DNA of 64,000 nucleotides from Brenneria bubanii (GCF_022378355.1 NZ_JAKMAJ010000001.1:248001-312000), one strand, 5' to 3'. Positions 39,995 through 53,121 are shown, counted from the stretch's first letter. Made by a program: numbers and translations. Notes: generated from the sequence alone by a model not told the origin.

Positions 39995-41254
39995 TTATTC
40001 TCGTTCAGTCAAGCCAGACAATACCTTCTCAAAATCACCGAACGGGCAGAAGCCGTCGGCGTTGGCTGGACAGCCTTGCAGTTCAAGCGTGACGCGTTGC
40101 GGCGAATTGGCCCGATTTAGCGGCGCCAGGCTTCTGATCTGATCGGTGGATTGGTAGACATACTCAAGCTTCAGCAGCGACGCGCCGCTGTTCTTGTCTT
40201 TCCAGCGTTCAAATACCACTTTGCCGCCGATGGGCGTGGTTTCAAACTGATTCGGCAAGCTGTAGGGTTTTACCCCCAGCGCTGAAAGCAGCGACGCGAT
40301 ATTAGAATCATGTCCGACCAGAAACGTGAATTTCGGCGCGCGAGTGTCGAATGAACGCGTCAGTTCTTTAACCAGATTCAACGAGACAGCTTTGGCCACG
40401 ACCGGGGCGCTGAACAGGACGCGGTTATAATATTCCTTGATCGACACCAGGGATTCAAACTGCTGGTTATCCTTAATCCTGCCCCAGCCGACGCTCTCGA
40501 TCGGCGCACCTTCATAATATTGCAGAATAAACGCATCCGAAATCGAGGTGCCGCTTCTTAACGGACCGGAAACGCCGGGTTCCTGACCCACGGCAATTTT
40601 CACCGTGGTTGGCTGCGCCGAGAAATCACACTGCTTATCAACCTGGCAATTTGCCGATTCACCATAGCGGATCACCTGCTCCATCTGCTGATAAGCCGGC
40701 TTTAACCTATCATTCAGTCCATCAAGCCCTTTTTCACCTGCCGTTTGATTAATTGAATCCACCGCTCGCTGCTTAAATTCGGCGCTGCCGTCGCGGATCA
40801 CCGGATTAAAGGTTGCATCCATCGTGCCTAACTTTTCTTTATGCTCTACCGGCACGATACAGCCCGGAAACGCACCGACGGCGAAATATTGGGCGGTGGC
40901 GATGGTGCGTTGCAGGCTATTGGCGTAAAAACGCACCTCCTTTTCCGTCGGACAAGCATCAGCGGCCAACAGGTGGTTATCCACCAGCCATTCGCTGAAA
41001 TAGTGGCCGAAGAAAGCCTCCAGTACGCCACCACGGGTGGTCAGATAGCTACTGGGGGTGTCCCACTGAGGCCAGATGTCCGGCGTCATTTTACCCAATG
41101 CGCTGTTTGGGCTTGCCAACGGCGCCCGCAGACCGTGGCGGCTAACAACCACAACCTGCTCCAAAGAGAAATCATTACCGTCAGCCAGGGCTTCGGTTGA
41201 AAATGGCAACAGTAAAGGTAAACAAAACAACGCCTTGATTTTTAATGACCGCAT
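39995..41254 (-). CDS. agp: Periplasmic glucose-1-phosphatase Agp
   Basis: Histidine acid phosphatase that releases glucose from glucose-1-phosphate in the periplasm; some homologues also attack phytate. It has 419 residues (E. coli 413). A signal peptide ends near ALADG. The catalytic histidine is in SRHGLRAPL and the proton donor region reads GHDSNIASLLSALG. Conserved blocks such as EPGVSGPL, TPIGGKVVFERW and GCPANADGFCP favour Agp over AppA phytase. ATG 41254 has GAGGAA 7 nt upstream; ATG 41266 overlaps that site. In E. coli agp lies elsewhere, so its place between htpG and adk is lineage-specific. Confidence 0.92.
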   Translation of the reverse strand: MRSLKIKALFCLPLLLPFSTEALADGNDFSLEQVVVVSRHGLRAPLASPNSALGKMTPDIWPQWDTPSSYLTTRGGVLEAFFGHYFSEWLVDNHLLAADACPTEKEVRFYANSLQRTIATAQYFAVGAFPGCIVPVEHKEKLGTMDATFNPVIRDGSAEFKQRAVDSINQTAGEKGLDGLNDRLKPAYQQMEQVIRYGESANCQVDKQCDFSAQPTTVKIAVGQEPGVSGPLRSGTSISDAFILQYYEGAPIESVGWGRIKDNQQFESLVSIKEYYNRVLFSAPVVAKAVSLNLVKELTRSFDTRAPKFTFLVGHDSNIASLLSALGVKPYSLPNQFETTPIGGKVVFERWKDKNSGASLLKLEYVYQSTDQIRSLAPLNRANSPQRVTLELQGCPANADGFCPFGDFEKVLSGLTERE

Positions 41255-41557
41255 GCCGTTCCTCATTAAGAAAAAATTATTTCGCGAAAAAAATAAAATA
41301 GCGACGCCGTCAAACATTGTGGCTAATTGAAAATGAATGACAAGCCGATAGAACAAAGAGTCAGCTAAATATGATTTTAATCATTAATATCGGACGAGCA
41401 GGACAGCGATTTTTTCAATAGTGAATGGGCTTTGCGCGCGGGGACGGGCGAATTCTTTATCTTGTGGCAGAGATATTCTTTTTATGAAATATGCTTTACC
41501 GGAGGGTTACCCCCCCGAATGCCTCGGGGGGGCGTGCAGCAGAGACTCAGAGCAACA
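41255..41557. other. htpG-agp intergenic region with GC hairpin
   Basis: A 303-nt spacer with no gene. CCCCCCCGA (41510-41518) and TCGGGGGGG (41524-41532) form a perfect 9-bp stem with a 5-nt loop, 26 nt past the htpG stop. It has no U-tract on the minus strand, so it is at best an imperfect terminator. The rest is AT-rich and probably contains the agp promoter. Confidence 0.6.
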
Positions 41558-43447
41558 TCAGGCGCTCAGCAACTGATTCATACGGCGGATAAACTGGTTT
41601 GGATCGTCCAGCGTGCCGCGTTCGGCGAGCAGAGCCTGATCCAGCAATAGTTCAACCCACTCGGCAAACTGCGTATCGTCACTGACGTCGGATGCGCGTT
41701 TAACCAGCGCATGTTCCGGATTCAGCTCGAAAATATACTTCACTTCCGGCGCCTGTTGTCCGGCGGCGGCAAACAGTTTTGCCATCTGAGTGCTCATTTC
41801 ATTGGCATCGGTCGTCACGATTGCCGGCGTATCGCTCAAACGGTGCGTCAGACGGACTTCCTTCACGCGATCGCCCAACAGAGTTTTCACACGATCGACG
41901 AAAGGCTCCAGCGCTTTTTCGGCTTCTTTCTGCGCTTCATTCTCTTCATCAACCAGTTTATCCAGCGATTCATCCGCCTTGCTGACGGACTGGAATGATT
42001 TACCGTCAAACTCCGTCAGGTAGCTCATCATCCATTCATCGATACGATCGGAGAGCAGCAGCACTTCAATCCCTTTCTTGCGGAACAGTTCCAGATGCGG
42101 GCTGCTCTTCGCGGCGGCATAGCTGTCAGCGGTGATGTAATAGATTTTCTCCTGCCCTTCAACCATACGGCCGACATAGTCTTCCAGTGATACGGTCTGT
42201 GCGGAGCTATCATTGTGCGTACTGGCGAAGCGCAGCAATTTGGCAATCGCTTCACGGTTGGCGGTGTCCTCGGCAGGACCTTCTTTCAGCACCAGCCCAA
42301 ACTGCTGCCAGAATGTCTGATATTTTTCCGCGTCATCTTTCGCCAGTTTTTCCAGCATCTGCAATACACGTTTGGTCAGCGCATTACGGAGATTCTGAGT
42401 CACGCGGCTGTCCTGCAGGATTTCACGAGAGACGTTCAGCGGAAGATCGTTGGAGTCAATCAGGCCGCGCACGAAACGCAGGTAGTTCGGCATGAACTGT
42501 TCGGCGTCATCCATGATGAAGACGCGCTGAACATACAGCTTTAGCCCGTGTTTGTGATCACGGTTCCACATGTCCCACGGCGCCTGCGCAGGGATATACA
42601 GCAGGCTGGTATATTCCTGTTTCCCTTCAACGCGGTTGTGGCTCCAGGCCAGCGGATCGGTAAAGTCGTGAGCGATATGTTTGTAGAACTCGGTGTATTC
42701 TTCGTCGCCGACCTCGGATTTACTGCGCGTCCACAGCGCCTGGGCCTTGTTGATCTTTTCCCAGCTTACGGTGGCTTCGCCGCCTTCTTCTTCGCTTTCC
42801 TGGTGAGTTTCGATTTCTACCGGCAGCGCGATATGATCGGAGTATTTGCTGATGATCGAGCGTACCCGCCACTCATCAAGGAACTCATCTTCGCCGTCAC
42901 GCAGGTGCAGGGTAATTTCGGTACCGCGATCTTCTTTACTGATCTCCGCAATGGTGTAATCCCCTTCGCCGGCAGATTCCCAAAATACGCCCTGATCGGC
43001 TTCAGCGCCCGCGGCGCGGGTGCGAACGGTGACTTTATCCGCAACGATAAACGCCGAGTAGAACCCGACACCAAACTGGCCAATCAGTTGACTATCTTTT
43101 ACCTGATCGGAACCCATTGATTCCAGGAAGGCTTTGGTGCCGGATTTGGCGATAGTGCCGAGGTTGTCAATCACCTCGTCGCGGGTCATGCCGATACCGT
43201 TATCGGAAATGGTCAGAGTACGTTTTTCTTTATCAGTGGAAACACGTACCCGCAGCTCGCCGTCCCCGGCGTATAGCTCAGGCGCAGACAGCGCGCGAAA
43301 ACGCAATTTATCTGCCGCATCGGAGGCATTGGAGATCAGTTCACGTAAAAAGATTTCTTTATTGGAATACAGTGAATGGATCATCAAGTGCAGCAGTTGC
43401 TTTACTTCAGACTGGAATCCGCGGGTTTCTTGGCCTTTCATACTCAT
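41558..43447 (-). CDS. htpG: Molecular chaperone HtpG (Hsp90)
   Basis: Bacterial Hsp90, a dimeric ATP-driven chaperone that cooperates with DnaK. It has 629 residues (E. coli 624). The GHKL ATPase domain shows [21 protein letters not shown] and [11 protein letters not shown], followed by the middle domain with the catalytic-loop region NVSREILQ and the C-terminal dimerisation domain ending [11 protein letters not shown]. The start at 43447 has GAGGT 8 nt upstream and adds two residues to the E. coli protein. It is probably a heat-shock gene, though I did not locate a sigma-32 promoter. Confidence 0.99.
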   Translation of the reverse strand: MSMKGQETRGFQSEVKQLLHLMIHSLYSNKEIFLRELISNASDAADKLRFRALSAPELYAGDGELRVRVSTDKEKRTLTISDNGIGMTRDEVIDNLGTIAKSGTKAFLESMGSDQVKDSQLIGQFGVGFYSAFIVADKVTVRTRAAGAEADQGVFWESAGEGDYTIAEISKEDRGTEITLHLRDGEDEFLDEWRVRSIISKYSDHIALPVEIETHQESEEEGGEATVSWEKINKAQALWTRSKSEVGDEEYTEFYKHIAHDFTDPLAWSHNRVEGKQEYTSLLYIPAQAPWDMWNRDHKHGLKLYVQRVFIMDDAEQFMPNYLRFVRGLIDSNDLPLNVSREILQDSRVTQNLRNALTKRVLQMLEKLAKDDAEKYQTFWQQFGLVLKEGPAEDTANREAIAKLLRFASTHNDSSAQTVSLEDYVGRMVEGQEKIYYITADSYAAAKSSPHLELFRKKGIEVLLLSDRIDEWMMSYLTEFDGKSFQSVSKADESLDKLVDEENEAQKEAEKALEPFVDRVKTLLGDRVKEVRLTHRLSDTPAIVTTDANEMSTQMAKLFAAAGQQAPEVKYIFELNPEHALVKRASDVSDDTQFAEWVELLLDQALLAERGTLDDPNQFIRRMNQLLSA

Positions 43448-43618
43448 TGTTGCTTACCTCAATCCTAATATTATTCAGGCTGATTAAACTGACGATGAGC
43501 ATGAAATGGGGATAGCCGGCGGTTTTTTCAAGGGCGGAGAAAAGCCGGATGGCGAAAAAACGCGAAGAAATAAGATAGAAGAGAGGCCGCCGGGCGCCAA
43601 CCCCGGCCGCCGCAAGTA

Positions 43619-44223
43619 TCAGAACTTGAAAGGCTGACGCCCCGCCAGCGAGTGGGATAGCGTGGTGCCATCCACCATTTCCAGCTCGCCGCCGACAGGC
43701 ACCCCGTGGGCGATACGGCTTGCCATCACGCCATATTGCGCGCACAGTTCGGCAATATAATTGGCGGTCGCTTCGCCCTCCACCGTCGGATTGGTGGCCA
43801 GAATGACTTCACTGATGGATTCGCTTTCCAGACGCTCTTCCAACCGCCCCAAACCAATATCATCAGGGCCGATGCCATCCAGCGGCGACAGGTGCCCCAT
43901 CAGCACAAAATAGCGTCCGGCGAACTGTCCGGTCTGCTCAATGGCGTGGATATCCGCGGGGCTTTCCACCACACAGATTTGTCCCGTTTGCTGACGCCGG
44001 GGATTCGCACAGATCGAACACACGTCCTGTTCGGTAAAAGTGCGGCAGTCGGCACAGTGGCCGATTTCAGACATCGCCCGGGTCAACGCCTGCGCCAGAC
44101 GCATTCCCCCGCTGCGATCGCGCTGCAACAGGTGAAAAACCATACGCTGGGCTGATTTCGGTCCAACGCCCGGTAAACAGCGCAGGGCTTCCATCAGTGA
44201 TTCAAGAAGCGGGCTGGTTTGCA

Positions 44224-44224
<1 letters not shown>
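43619..44224 (-). CDS. recR: Recombination mediator RecR
   Basis: Part of the RecFOR pathway that loads RecA at single-strand gaps. It has 201 residues as in E. coli. An N-terminal helix-hairpin-helix ([12 protein letters not shown]) is followed by a four-cysteine zinc finger (CADC and CSIC), then the Toprim domain with [12 protein letters not shown]. Its ATG overlaps the ybaB TGA, so translation is coupled, as in the E. coli dnaX-ybaB-recR operon. Confidence 0.99.
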
Positions 44225-46636
<2,412 letters not shown>

Positions 46637-46710
46637 CAATACCGCAACAGTCGAGTTATTGAGGACGCCATGCTAACACAGCAGCGCGGGTATCCGCGAT
46701 ACCGTTATGA

Positions 46711-47262
46711 TTAATGGCCGGGGAAGTCAACCAGGCTATAACAGTTCACACCCATGGCTTCCAGACGCTGCGCGCCGCCCAGGTCGAACAGATTGATTAC
46801 GAATGCGGCATCGGCCACCGTTCCGCCCAAGCGACGAATCAGTTTTACCGTCGCTTCGACCGTACCGCCGGTTGCCAGCAGATCGTCAATCACCAGGACA
46901 TTATCATTGGCGCCGATGGAATCCGAGTGAATTTCCAGGGAATCAGAGCCGTATTCCAGTTCATAGCTTTCGCTGAGGGTCGGACGCGGTAATTTGCCCG
47001 GTTTGCGTACCGGAACGAACCCGACGCCCAACGCCAACGCGACCGGCGCGCCGAACAGGAAGCCACGCGCTTCGGTGCCGACGACTTTATTAATGCCTTT
47101 ATTGCGGTAACGGTTCGCCAGCATCTCAATACTGGCCGCATAGGCGGTCGGATCTTCCAGCAAGCTTGTTACGTCACGGAACAGTATGCCCGGCTTCGGA
47201 TAATCGGGAATGCTTTTGATACTGTTTTTAATTAATTCTGACTGCTGCGCAGTTGAGGTCAT
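46711..47262 (-). CDS. apt: Adenine phosphoribosyltransferase
   Basis: Purine-salvage enzyme that joins adenine and PRPP to make AMP. It has 183 residues, equal to E. coli. Motifs are the N-terminal [40 protein letters not shown] and the PRPP-binding [16 protein letters not shown] 47262 (MTSTAQQ) matches the E. coli start; the ATG immediately before it is also possible. It lies upstream of dnaX in the same direction, with a 74-nt gap. Confidence 0.98.
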   Translation of the reverse strand: MTSTAQQSELIKNSIKSIPDYPKPGILFRDVTSLLEDPTAYAASIEMLANRYRNKGINKVVGTEARGFLFGAPVALALGVGFVPVRKPGKLPRPTLSESYELEYGSDSLEIHSDSIGANDNVLVIDDLLATGGTVEATVKLIRRLGGTVADAAFVINLFDLGGAQRLEAMGVNCYSLVDFPGH

Positions 47263-47447
47263 CATATCTGTGCCTGATAAAACGTTCTGATAATACAAAT
47301 GCTGGCCGCGGCCAGCCTATTACATCCGGCATTATCTCGATGAAATGCTGACTCATGTAACAGGGAAGCGGCAGTCCGCGCACGAAAACGCTCAAATCTA
47401 GTCAAACTGGCCAGCAAATGCAATAGTCCCTGCGATCCAGCGTGTAT

Positions 47448-47816
47448 TTATCGCTTCGGATCGACGACGGGCAGACGAAGCATAAAGGCCAGTAAAATTG
47501 TCATAATGACCAGCAATAGCCCCCTGACCCAGATAATCTTAACCAGCCAGAGCGAAATGGCGAACGTCAGTAGAATTACGACAACCGCTTTCCATTTTGC
47601 CCCCGGCGGCAAAGCCCGATGTCGCTGCCAATGGCGCAGATAACCGCCGAACCAAGAGCGATAAAGCAGCCAGTGGTGAAAGCGCGGCGACGAACGGGCA
47701 AAGCACCAGGCCGCCAATAATAAAAAAGGCGTGGTCGGCAATAACGGCAGCACGACGCCCAGCGTCGCCAGAACAACAGCCACCCACCCCATGACAATCA
47801 GCAACGCGCGATACAT
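47448..47816 (-). CDS. ybaN: DUF454 inner-membrane protein YbaN
   Basis: Small inner-membrane protein of unknown function, 122 residues (E. coli 125). Its N-terminal hydrophobic hairpin carries the family signature LPLLPTTPFLLLAAWCFARSS, followed by LLYRSWFGGYLRHWQ and two more membrane segments. The start at 47816 (MYRALL) has AAAGG 5-6 nt upstream; a GTG two codons before overlaps that site. The same neighbours, apt and priC, are found in E. coli. Confidence 0.92.
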   Translation of the reverse strand: MYRALLIVMGWVAVVLATLGVVLPLLPTTPFLLLAAWCFARSSPRFHHWLLYRSWFGGYLRHWQRHRALPPGAKWKAVVVILLTFAISLWLVKIIWVRGLLLVIMTILLAFMLRLPVVDPKR

Positions 47817-48159
47817 ATTCACCTTTAGTCAATCCACCCTTGGCGGGCAAACAAAGCGCAACACGGCGAGGATACTCTATCACCAACATCGGCGGTTTGT
47901 TAATCGTCGCCGTCATCAGCATAAAAAGCCCGCTCGATGAATCGATACTGTTTGGATAGAAACGGGGTAGCCGGAGCCGTTGCGGCGAAAAATATCATCA
48001 GCGCTGACCTCTCCGCCGCCCAGTAACGAACAATATTCAGGGTATTGCCATACAGCCGGACGGTATTGGATGTGATATTCGCCAGGGGGACGGGCGAATC
48101 ATGTTTTAATATAGAGAACGTTGACAGACCGTCCGCATTCATCGGCAATAAGGAACAGT
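47817..48159. other. ybaN-priC intergenic region (nothing identified)
   Basis: A 343-nt region between divergent genes. It must carry the promoters of both ybaN and priC, but I see no strong consensus hexamer pair, no hairpin with a U-tract and no coding frame with homology. A TAATATAGAG element near 48106 is the best -10-like sequence for priC. Confidence 0.4.
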
Positions 48160-48696
48160 GTGAATACTCACAAACTGCTGCTGGCACTTGAGCAACAAAT
48201 TGCGTCGCTGGCACGAGCGATCGAACCGCTGGCGGATAAACCCGTTTCGCAGTCACGCTTCGACCGGCAGCTTTTTAGCTGCTACGGAACACGGTTAAAA
48301 GACTATTTCAATGAAGTGACGCAGAACTTGCAATCCATCCGTCAGCTAGTCGCCGAGCAACGCGCCGACCGCGTCGCGTTCATGGCTGAAAAACTGGTGC
48401 GGCAGATTACGGCGCTGCAACGTGAACTGGCGACGCAGTCTTTACGACGTCAGGAACAGACGGCAGAAAAAACGCCGCAGGATCTTTATCAAAAACTGGC
48501 GGAACATCAGGATTACGAGAGACGTTTGCTTTCGATGATCCACGACAGAGAAAGCTTGCTGAACAATGGAGCCCCATTCAGTGAACAGCAACGGCTGCAA
48601 CAAGAGCTGGCGGCGCTGGAAGGACGTCTGGCGCGATGCCGCCAGGCGCTGACCCGACTGGAACGCGCCATTGAACGCAGAGAGCAGGGATTTTAA
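48160..48696 (+). CDS. priC: Primosomal replication protein PriC
   Basis: Replication-restart factor that recognises stalled forks and loads DnaB independently of PriA. It has 178 residues (E. coli 175), is mostly alpha-helical and rich in Leu, Gln and Arg. Landmarks are SRFDRQLFSCYGTRLKDY near the N-terminus and the conserved block HQDYERRLLSMI followed by LEGRLARCRQAL. The GTG at 48160 is chosen because AGGAA lies 4-5 nt upstream and the product then starts like E. coli; the frame is open further upstream only through a TTG at 48121. Confidence 0.9.
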   Translation: MNTHKLLLALEQQIASLARAIEPLADKPVSQSRFDRQLFSCYGTRLKDYFNEVTQNLQSIRQLVAEQRADRVAFMAEKLVRQITALQRELATQSLRRQEQTAEKTPQDLYQKLAEHQDYERRLLSMIHDRESLLNNGAPFSEQQRLQQELAALEGRLARCRQALTRLERAIERREQGF

Positions 48697-48767
48697 ATTC
48701 TGATGATATTCTTCTATTGTCTGCTATATCTGAAAGAAACATGCCCCGACCACAAAAGGTAAAGAAT

Positions 48768-48935
48768 ATGCCGCTAGAAAATGCCACGCCGGAAATCAAA
48801 CTGGCGGTCGACCTCATTATGCTATTGGAAGATAACGATATCGAACCGCAAATCGTGTTGTCCGCGCTGGAAATCGTACGCCAGGACTTCCAGAAAAAAG
48901 CGCGGCAGGGAAACCACGTCGGGACGGCGGAATAG
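48768..48935 (+). CDS. rsmS: RsmS/YbaM small regulatory protein
   Basis: Fifty-five-residue protein homologous to E. coli YbaM (53 residues), named RsmS in soft-rot Pectobacterium because it affects secondary metabolism and virulence. The conserved core is KLAVDLIMLLEDNDI followed by VLSALEIVRQDFQKK. ATG 48768 (MPLENA) matches homologues; a longer in-frame extension starting at 48717 is not conserved. It follows priC by 71 nt and converges with mscK. Confidence 0.93.
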   Translation: MPLENATPEIKLAVDLIMLLEDNDIEPQIVLSALEIVRQDFQKKARQGNHVGTAE

Positions 48936-48995
48936 ATAGACGCCATGGCGGCGCTAACCCCGTCTACCGTCGCCCAGACCCGGCCTATTCGGCTT

Positions 48996-51900
48996 TTACT
49001 GATTCAGAGGTCGGCATATTTCCTGGAATTCGTTCCCCTGCGCATTGTGCAAATGCACCTCCAACTGGTTGAAGGCAATATCAATATTATTTTTTCGGCA
49101 CAGGTTATCTATCGCCCGATTCAACTCATCGACGGTATAGCTGCGGTCTCGCAGCTCACGAACGTACAAACGCAGTTCATGATCCAGCGAACTGGCCCCG
49201 AACCCCAGGAAGAAGACCTGCGGTTCAGGATCCAGCATCACACGAGGGTTATCGCGCGCAGCCTTTAATAAAATGTCTTTTACCTTATCCAAATCAGAAC
49301 CGTAAGCGACGCCGATCTTAATCAGCACACGGGTGATGGTATCGGACAGCGACCAGTTAATCAGGCGCTCGGTGACAAACGCCTTATTCGGAATGATCAC
49401 TTCCTTACGATCAAAATCGGTGATGGTGGTGGCGCGGATTCGGATCTTGCTCACCGTCCCGGAAAACGCGCCGATGGTGATCGTATCGCCGATGCGTACC
49501 GGACGTTCAAAAAGAATAATCAGGCCAGAAACGAAGTTGGCGAAGATTTCCTGTAGCCCGAAGCCCAACCCCACGGATAACGCCGCCACCAGCCACTGCA
49601 ATTTATCCCAGGAAACGCCGAGGGAACTCAATGCCGTTACCGCCCCCACGGCGGTGATCAGATACGTCAGCATCGTGGTAATCGCGTAGGATGTTCCCTG
49701 ACGCAGCTGTAAACGGGAGAGCACCAGCACTTCGAGCAGCCCCGGCAGGTTGCGGGTCATAACATAGGCGACGACGGTAGCCACCAGAGCCAGCAGCAGG
49801 TTCCCCAGGGTTACGGCCTGCAACACCGTATTTCCGGCCACCGCGCTGTTGTAATGCCATAGCGTAATGCTGTCGAGATAGGACATCACGGTAATGAGAT
49901 CGGACCAAATCCAGTAAAAGGCGCCTAAAAAAATCAGCAACAGCACCATGGTGGTCAAACGCAGAGACTGCTGTCCAATTTGCTCTAGCGCCAACGGCGG
50001 CTCCGGTACCGGCTCGCTCCCTTCGGCGCCTTCCTTCGCCATACTTTGCCGTCGCGCCACCGCCCGCCGGTAGGCCAGACGACGAGCCGCCACGCTCAGA
50101 CCGCGGATCGTCGTCATATAAATGATGCTCCAGACAATAAGTAAGTACAAACTATCAATCCAGCGCCCCGCCAACCGCAGCGTGGTATAGAAATACCCGT
50201 TAATCATCAGCCCGATGAGCACGGGCGGCATAACGGCAATGGCGGTAATGACCACCAGACGCACTGCATGAGTCTCTTTTTCACGCCAGCTGTCACGACA
50301 CAGAGGAAAAACAAAGATGCCCAGCAGGATCAGGTTCAGGACAATAACAATTTGCCCAATCACATCATCAGCCAGATAAAGCGGCGATTTTTCACCCAGC
50401 ACCGACCAGAAAATTAGCGGCAGCATCGCGCCGCCCAGCCGCACGACCTGACGGCGATAATGCGCGGAAATCGATGCGGTAAAATTAAAATGCTTTTCGC
50501 CGATACTCCCCGGCAGCACCATCCGGTAAGCGAAGGCGAACACCATCCAGAACAACGCCAGATATTGACTCAACGACCAGAAAAACTCACCGACCGAACT
50601 TTCAATATACCGAACCCACAAACCAAGCGATAAAACCAGTAAAGCACCGGGCAGCACCATCAGTATGGTTAATAGAATAGCCTGCGGCGTATGCAGCTGG
50701 CTGTCGCGCTTGAGCTGACCGACATCATTCGCCAGACGCTGCATATAGTCACTGATGGTACGGCGGCGCCAGTAAATCAATAAACTCGCCACCAGCATCG
50801 GCATGACGAAAATCAGCGAACGCAGCGTTCCCGGCAGTAAATTGTCCGGTTTAAGATTGAAGTTAAAATGGTGGATCTGCTGGCTGAGCGCTGACGGCAA
50901 ATCCTTTACCCAACTCCAGTCTATTGATTTATTGCTGCTTACCCAAAAAATCTGCTGCGTCAGCATTCTCTGTAAAGACGCGTTCACATTCACCAGTTGC
51001 TGACGGTTTATCTGTAGATTAATAGCCAGCATAAGCTGATTGCCCAACTGTTTATTCAACTGATCCAGCAATTCACGCCGCATGTCCATAATTTGCCCGA
51101 GCGCGTCGCTCACTTCATCGTCGACCGGAGCCTTATTGCCGGCAATCAGTTTTTGAATATACTCGTCGCCACGAAACAACACGTCGCGCTGTTGGTTGAT
51201 CTCAAACTGTTCCAGTCGTAAATCCGCAATCTGCGCGCCCATATCGCTCATCGACTCCGCCGAAGGCAAATTCAATTGTTGCTGATACAAAATACGCGAC
51301 AGAAGCAGGCTGCCTTTCAGCACCATCACCTGCTCTTTCAAATTTCGCTCTGACTGCATGGTTCTATCCAGCCAGTTTTTCACCTGAATGCTTTGCTGAA
51401 CCAAGGTATTGTTCGCCTGCGTCGCTTCGATCAGGCGCTGGCTGAGCTGACGGTTGGTATCCAGCTCGGCTTTTACCAGCGGATTTTCCTGAATACGCTG
51501 CGTATCTTCCGACGTTTGCGCTTCTTTAGCCGTTTTCTCGGATAAATTCAATCGCTTACTATTGATAACGTTTTGTAAAGCCTGAACCAGCCGCTCCAGC
51601 TGATTTATCTGGGCAGCCACATAGTCGCGCTGCTTCTGCAGTAAATCCTGAAGCGTGGTGTTGACTTCCAGGCTCTTGCGCTGTTGCTCCATTTGCAGGC
51701 TAATCAGCACCTGTTCCGTTTGCAACGCCACCTGCTGACTGGCGCGCAGGCTGTCCTGATGCGGCTCCAGCCCATTGAGTTGGTTACGTATTTGTTGACT
51801 TCGCTGAGAAGCGGAAAATAACGCGCTTTGTACCCGCTCCGGCTGTGTTTGCAGTGATATCAACTGGCTATTATAGGTAGACAGATTTTCCTGGGCAGAC

Positions 51901-52337
51901 TGCAAATCATCCAGCGTTTCATTCAGTTTCGCCTCCAGCTGTCTGAGCGATAACGACTCCAATGATTGACTATTGATGCTTTCGGCGCCGTTTAAATCAG
52001 CCAGCTCTTCCGTTGCCTGCTTTAATTTTACCGGCGCCTGCGCGGCTTGCTGCTTAAGCTGATTGGTTTCCTGACGCACCCGATCTATCGCATCCAGCAG
52101 ATCCAACGTTTGAGTCAAATCCTGGATGATCAGCTTATCGTTGGACGTCAGGCTTTTTTGCTTATTTAACGTATCCAACCGGCTTTGAATATCGCCGCGG
52201 GCGGGGACTTCATTAGAAGAAGCTGCCCGGGTCGCTGGTGCCGCCGCCAATAATAAAATAACCAACATACATAGGTATCTGGCGATAGAAGAGAAACGAC
52301 AAGAGGGAAATGAAGGGAAAAGGAGCCTGCAACGCAT
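48996..52337 (-). CDS. mscK: Mechanosensitive channel MscK (KefA)
   Basis: Large inner-membrane mechanosensitive channel that releases ions on osmotic downshock and, in E. coli, is sensitive to external potassium. It has about 1113 residues (E. coli 1120). A signal peptide (to TRAASS) is followed by a long periplasmic coiled-coil domain (to about residue 480), then eleven or so membrane segments, the MscS-like pore helix LVAALSVGLGFGLQEIFANF and the beta domain ERPVRIGDTI. The start is uncertain: 52337 (MRCRLL) fits the signal peptide, 52415 is the longest frame, and neither has a clear ribosome binding site. Confidence 0.95.
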   Translation of the reverse strand: MRCRLLFPSFPSCRFSSIARYLCMLVILLLAAAPATRAASSNEVPARGDIQSRLDTLNKQKSLTSNDKLIIQDLTQTLDLLDAIDRVRQETNQLKQQAAQAPVKLKQATEELADLNGAESINSQSLESLSLRQLEAKLNETLDDLQSAQENLSTYNSQLISLQTQPERVQSALFSASQRSQQIRNQLNGLEPHQDSLRASQQVALQTEQVLISLQMEQQRKSLEVNTTLQDLLQKQRDYVAAQINQLERLVQALQNVINSKRLNLSEKTAKEAQTSEDTQRIQENPLVKAELDTNRQLSQRLIEATQANNTLVQQSIQVKNWLDRTMQSERNLKEQVMVLKGSLLLSRILYQQQLNLPSAESMSDMGAQIADLRLEQFEINQQRDVLFRGDEYIQKLIAGNKAPVDDEVSDALGQIMDMRRELLDQLNKQLGNQLMLAINLQINRQQLVNVNASLQRMLTQQIFWVSSNKSIDWSWVKDLPSALSQQIHHFNFNLKPDNLLPGTLRSLIFVMPMLVASLLIYWRRRTISDYMQRLANDVGQLKRDSQLHTPQAILLTILMVLPGALLVLSLGLWVRYIESSVGEFFWSLSQYLALFWMVFAFAYRMVLPGSIGEKHFNFTASISAHYRRQVVRLGGAMLPLIFWSVLGEKSPLYLADDVIGQIVIVLNLILLGIFVFPLCRDSWREKETHAVRLVVITAIAVMPPVLIGLMINGYFYTTLRLAGRWIDSLYLLIVWSIIYMTTIRGLSVAARRLAYRRAVARRQSMAKEGAEGSEPVPEPPLALEQIGQQSLRLTTMVLLLIFLGAFYWIWSDLITVMSYLDSITLWHYNSAVAGNTVLQAVTLGNLLLALVATVVAYVMTRNLPGLLEVLVLSRLQLRQGTSYAITTMLTYLITAVGAVTALSSLGVSWDKLQWLVAALSVGLGFGLQEIFANFVSGLIILFERPVRIGDTITIGAFSGTVSKIRIRATTITDFDRKEVIIPNKAFVTERLINWSLSDTITRVLIKIGVAYGSDLDKVKDILLKAARDNPRVMLDPEPQVFFLGFGASSLDHELRLYVRELRDRSYTVDELNRAIDNLCRKNNIDIAFNQLEVHLHNAQGNEFQEICRPLNQ

Positions 52338-52460
52338 GATTCGTAATCGCTTTAAAAGAGATAAGCTAGAGTAGCATGCATCCAACATCCGATATAAGTG
52401 CGCATGGACATACAAACGTAACCATTCATTATCAGTATGGCAGGCGCATGATCTTAGTGA

Positions 52461-53093
52461 TTAGTGACGCAACGATGTGCTAAAGCGCAGCATATCGATA
52501 AAGCCATCGACCAGATCGGGCGCATCTTGATTAAGATCGAAACTTTCCGGCATGAACAACCAATTCTCCATCAGGCCGGAGAAATAGGCGCGCAGCGCGA
52601 TAGCCGCACGGCGGGGTTGAATATCTTCAGGCAGCAGTCCCATATCGATGCAACGAATCAGGTAAGCTTCGATATCAGAATAACAATCAAGATAAAAGTC
52701 TTTACGCGCATTAAGCGATGGCAGCATCTCACCGACAAGTTCACATTTATGGAAGATAATTTCCATCATCGAACGCCACTGATAGTCACTCACGGTTAAA
52801 CGAAGCATATAAATCAATAATTCGCGCATCACACGGAGTGGATTATCAGGAAATTTTGTCTGATACTCTATTTCAAAATCACTAAGCTTTGACTCTGTCT
52901 GGGTCCATATTTCGTCAAACAGCTCGGCTTTATTTTTAAAATGCCAATAAATGGCGCCACGGGTTACCCCCGCCGCCATAGCTATGTCAGCCAGCGATGT
53001 GGCAGATACCCCGTGCTCTGAGAACACGCTCAACGCGGCGTTAAGTATCTGTTGTCTGGTCTCTTGAGCTTGTTGTTTGGTTTTTCGTGCCAT
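52461..53093 (-). CDS. acrR: AcrAB repressor AcrR (TetR family)
   Basis: TetR-family repressor of the AcrAB-TolC efflux pump, released by drugs binding its C-terminal pocket. It has 210 residues (E. coli 215). The helix-turn-helix lies around residues 33-52 (SLADIAMAAGVTRGAIYWHF), preceded by the basic start MARKTKQQAQETRQQI. The C-terminal ligand and dimer domain is intact. It is divergent from acrA with a shared 141-nt control region containing a near-perfect operator. Confidence 0.97.
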   Translation of the reverse strand: MARKTKQQAQETRQQILNAALSVFSEHGVSATSLADIAMAAGVTRGAIYWHFKNKAELFDEIWTQTESKLSDFEIEYQTKFPDNPLRVMRELLIYMLRLTVSDYQWRSMMEIIFHKCELVGEMLPSLNARKDFYLDCYSDIEAYLIRCIDMGLLPEDIQPRRAAIALRAYFSGLMENWLFMPESFDLNQDAPDLVDGFIDMLRFSTSLRH

Positions 53094-53121
53094 ATCGCTG
53101 TATTTAAAAGAAAGTATGATT

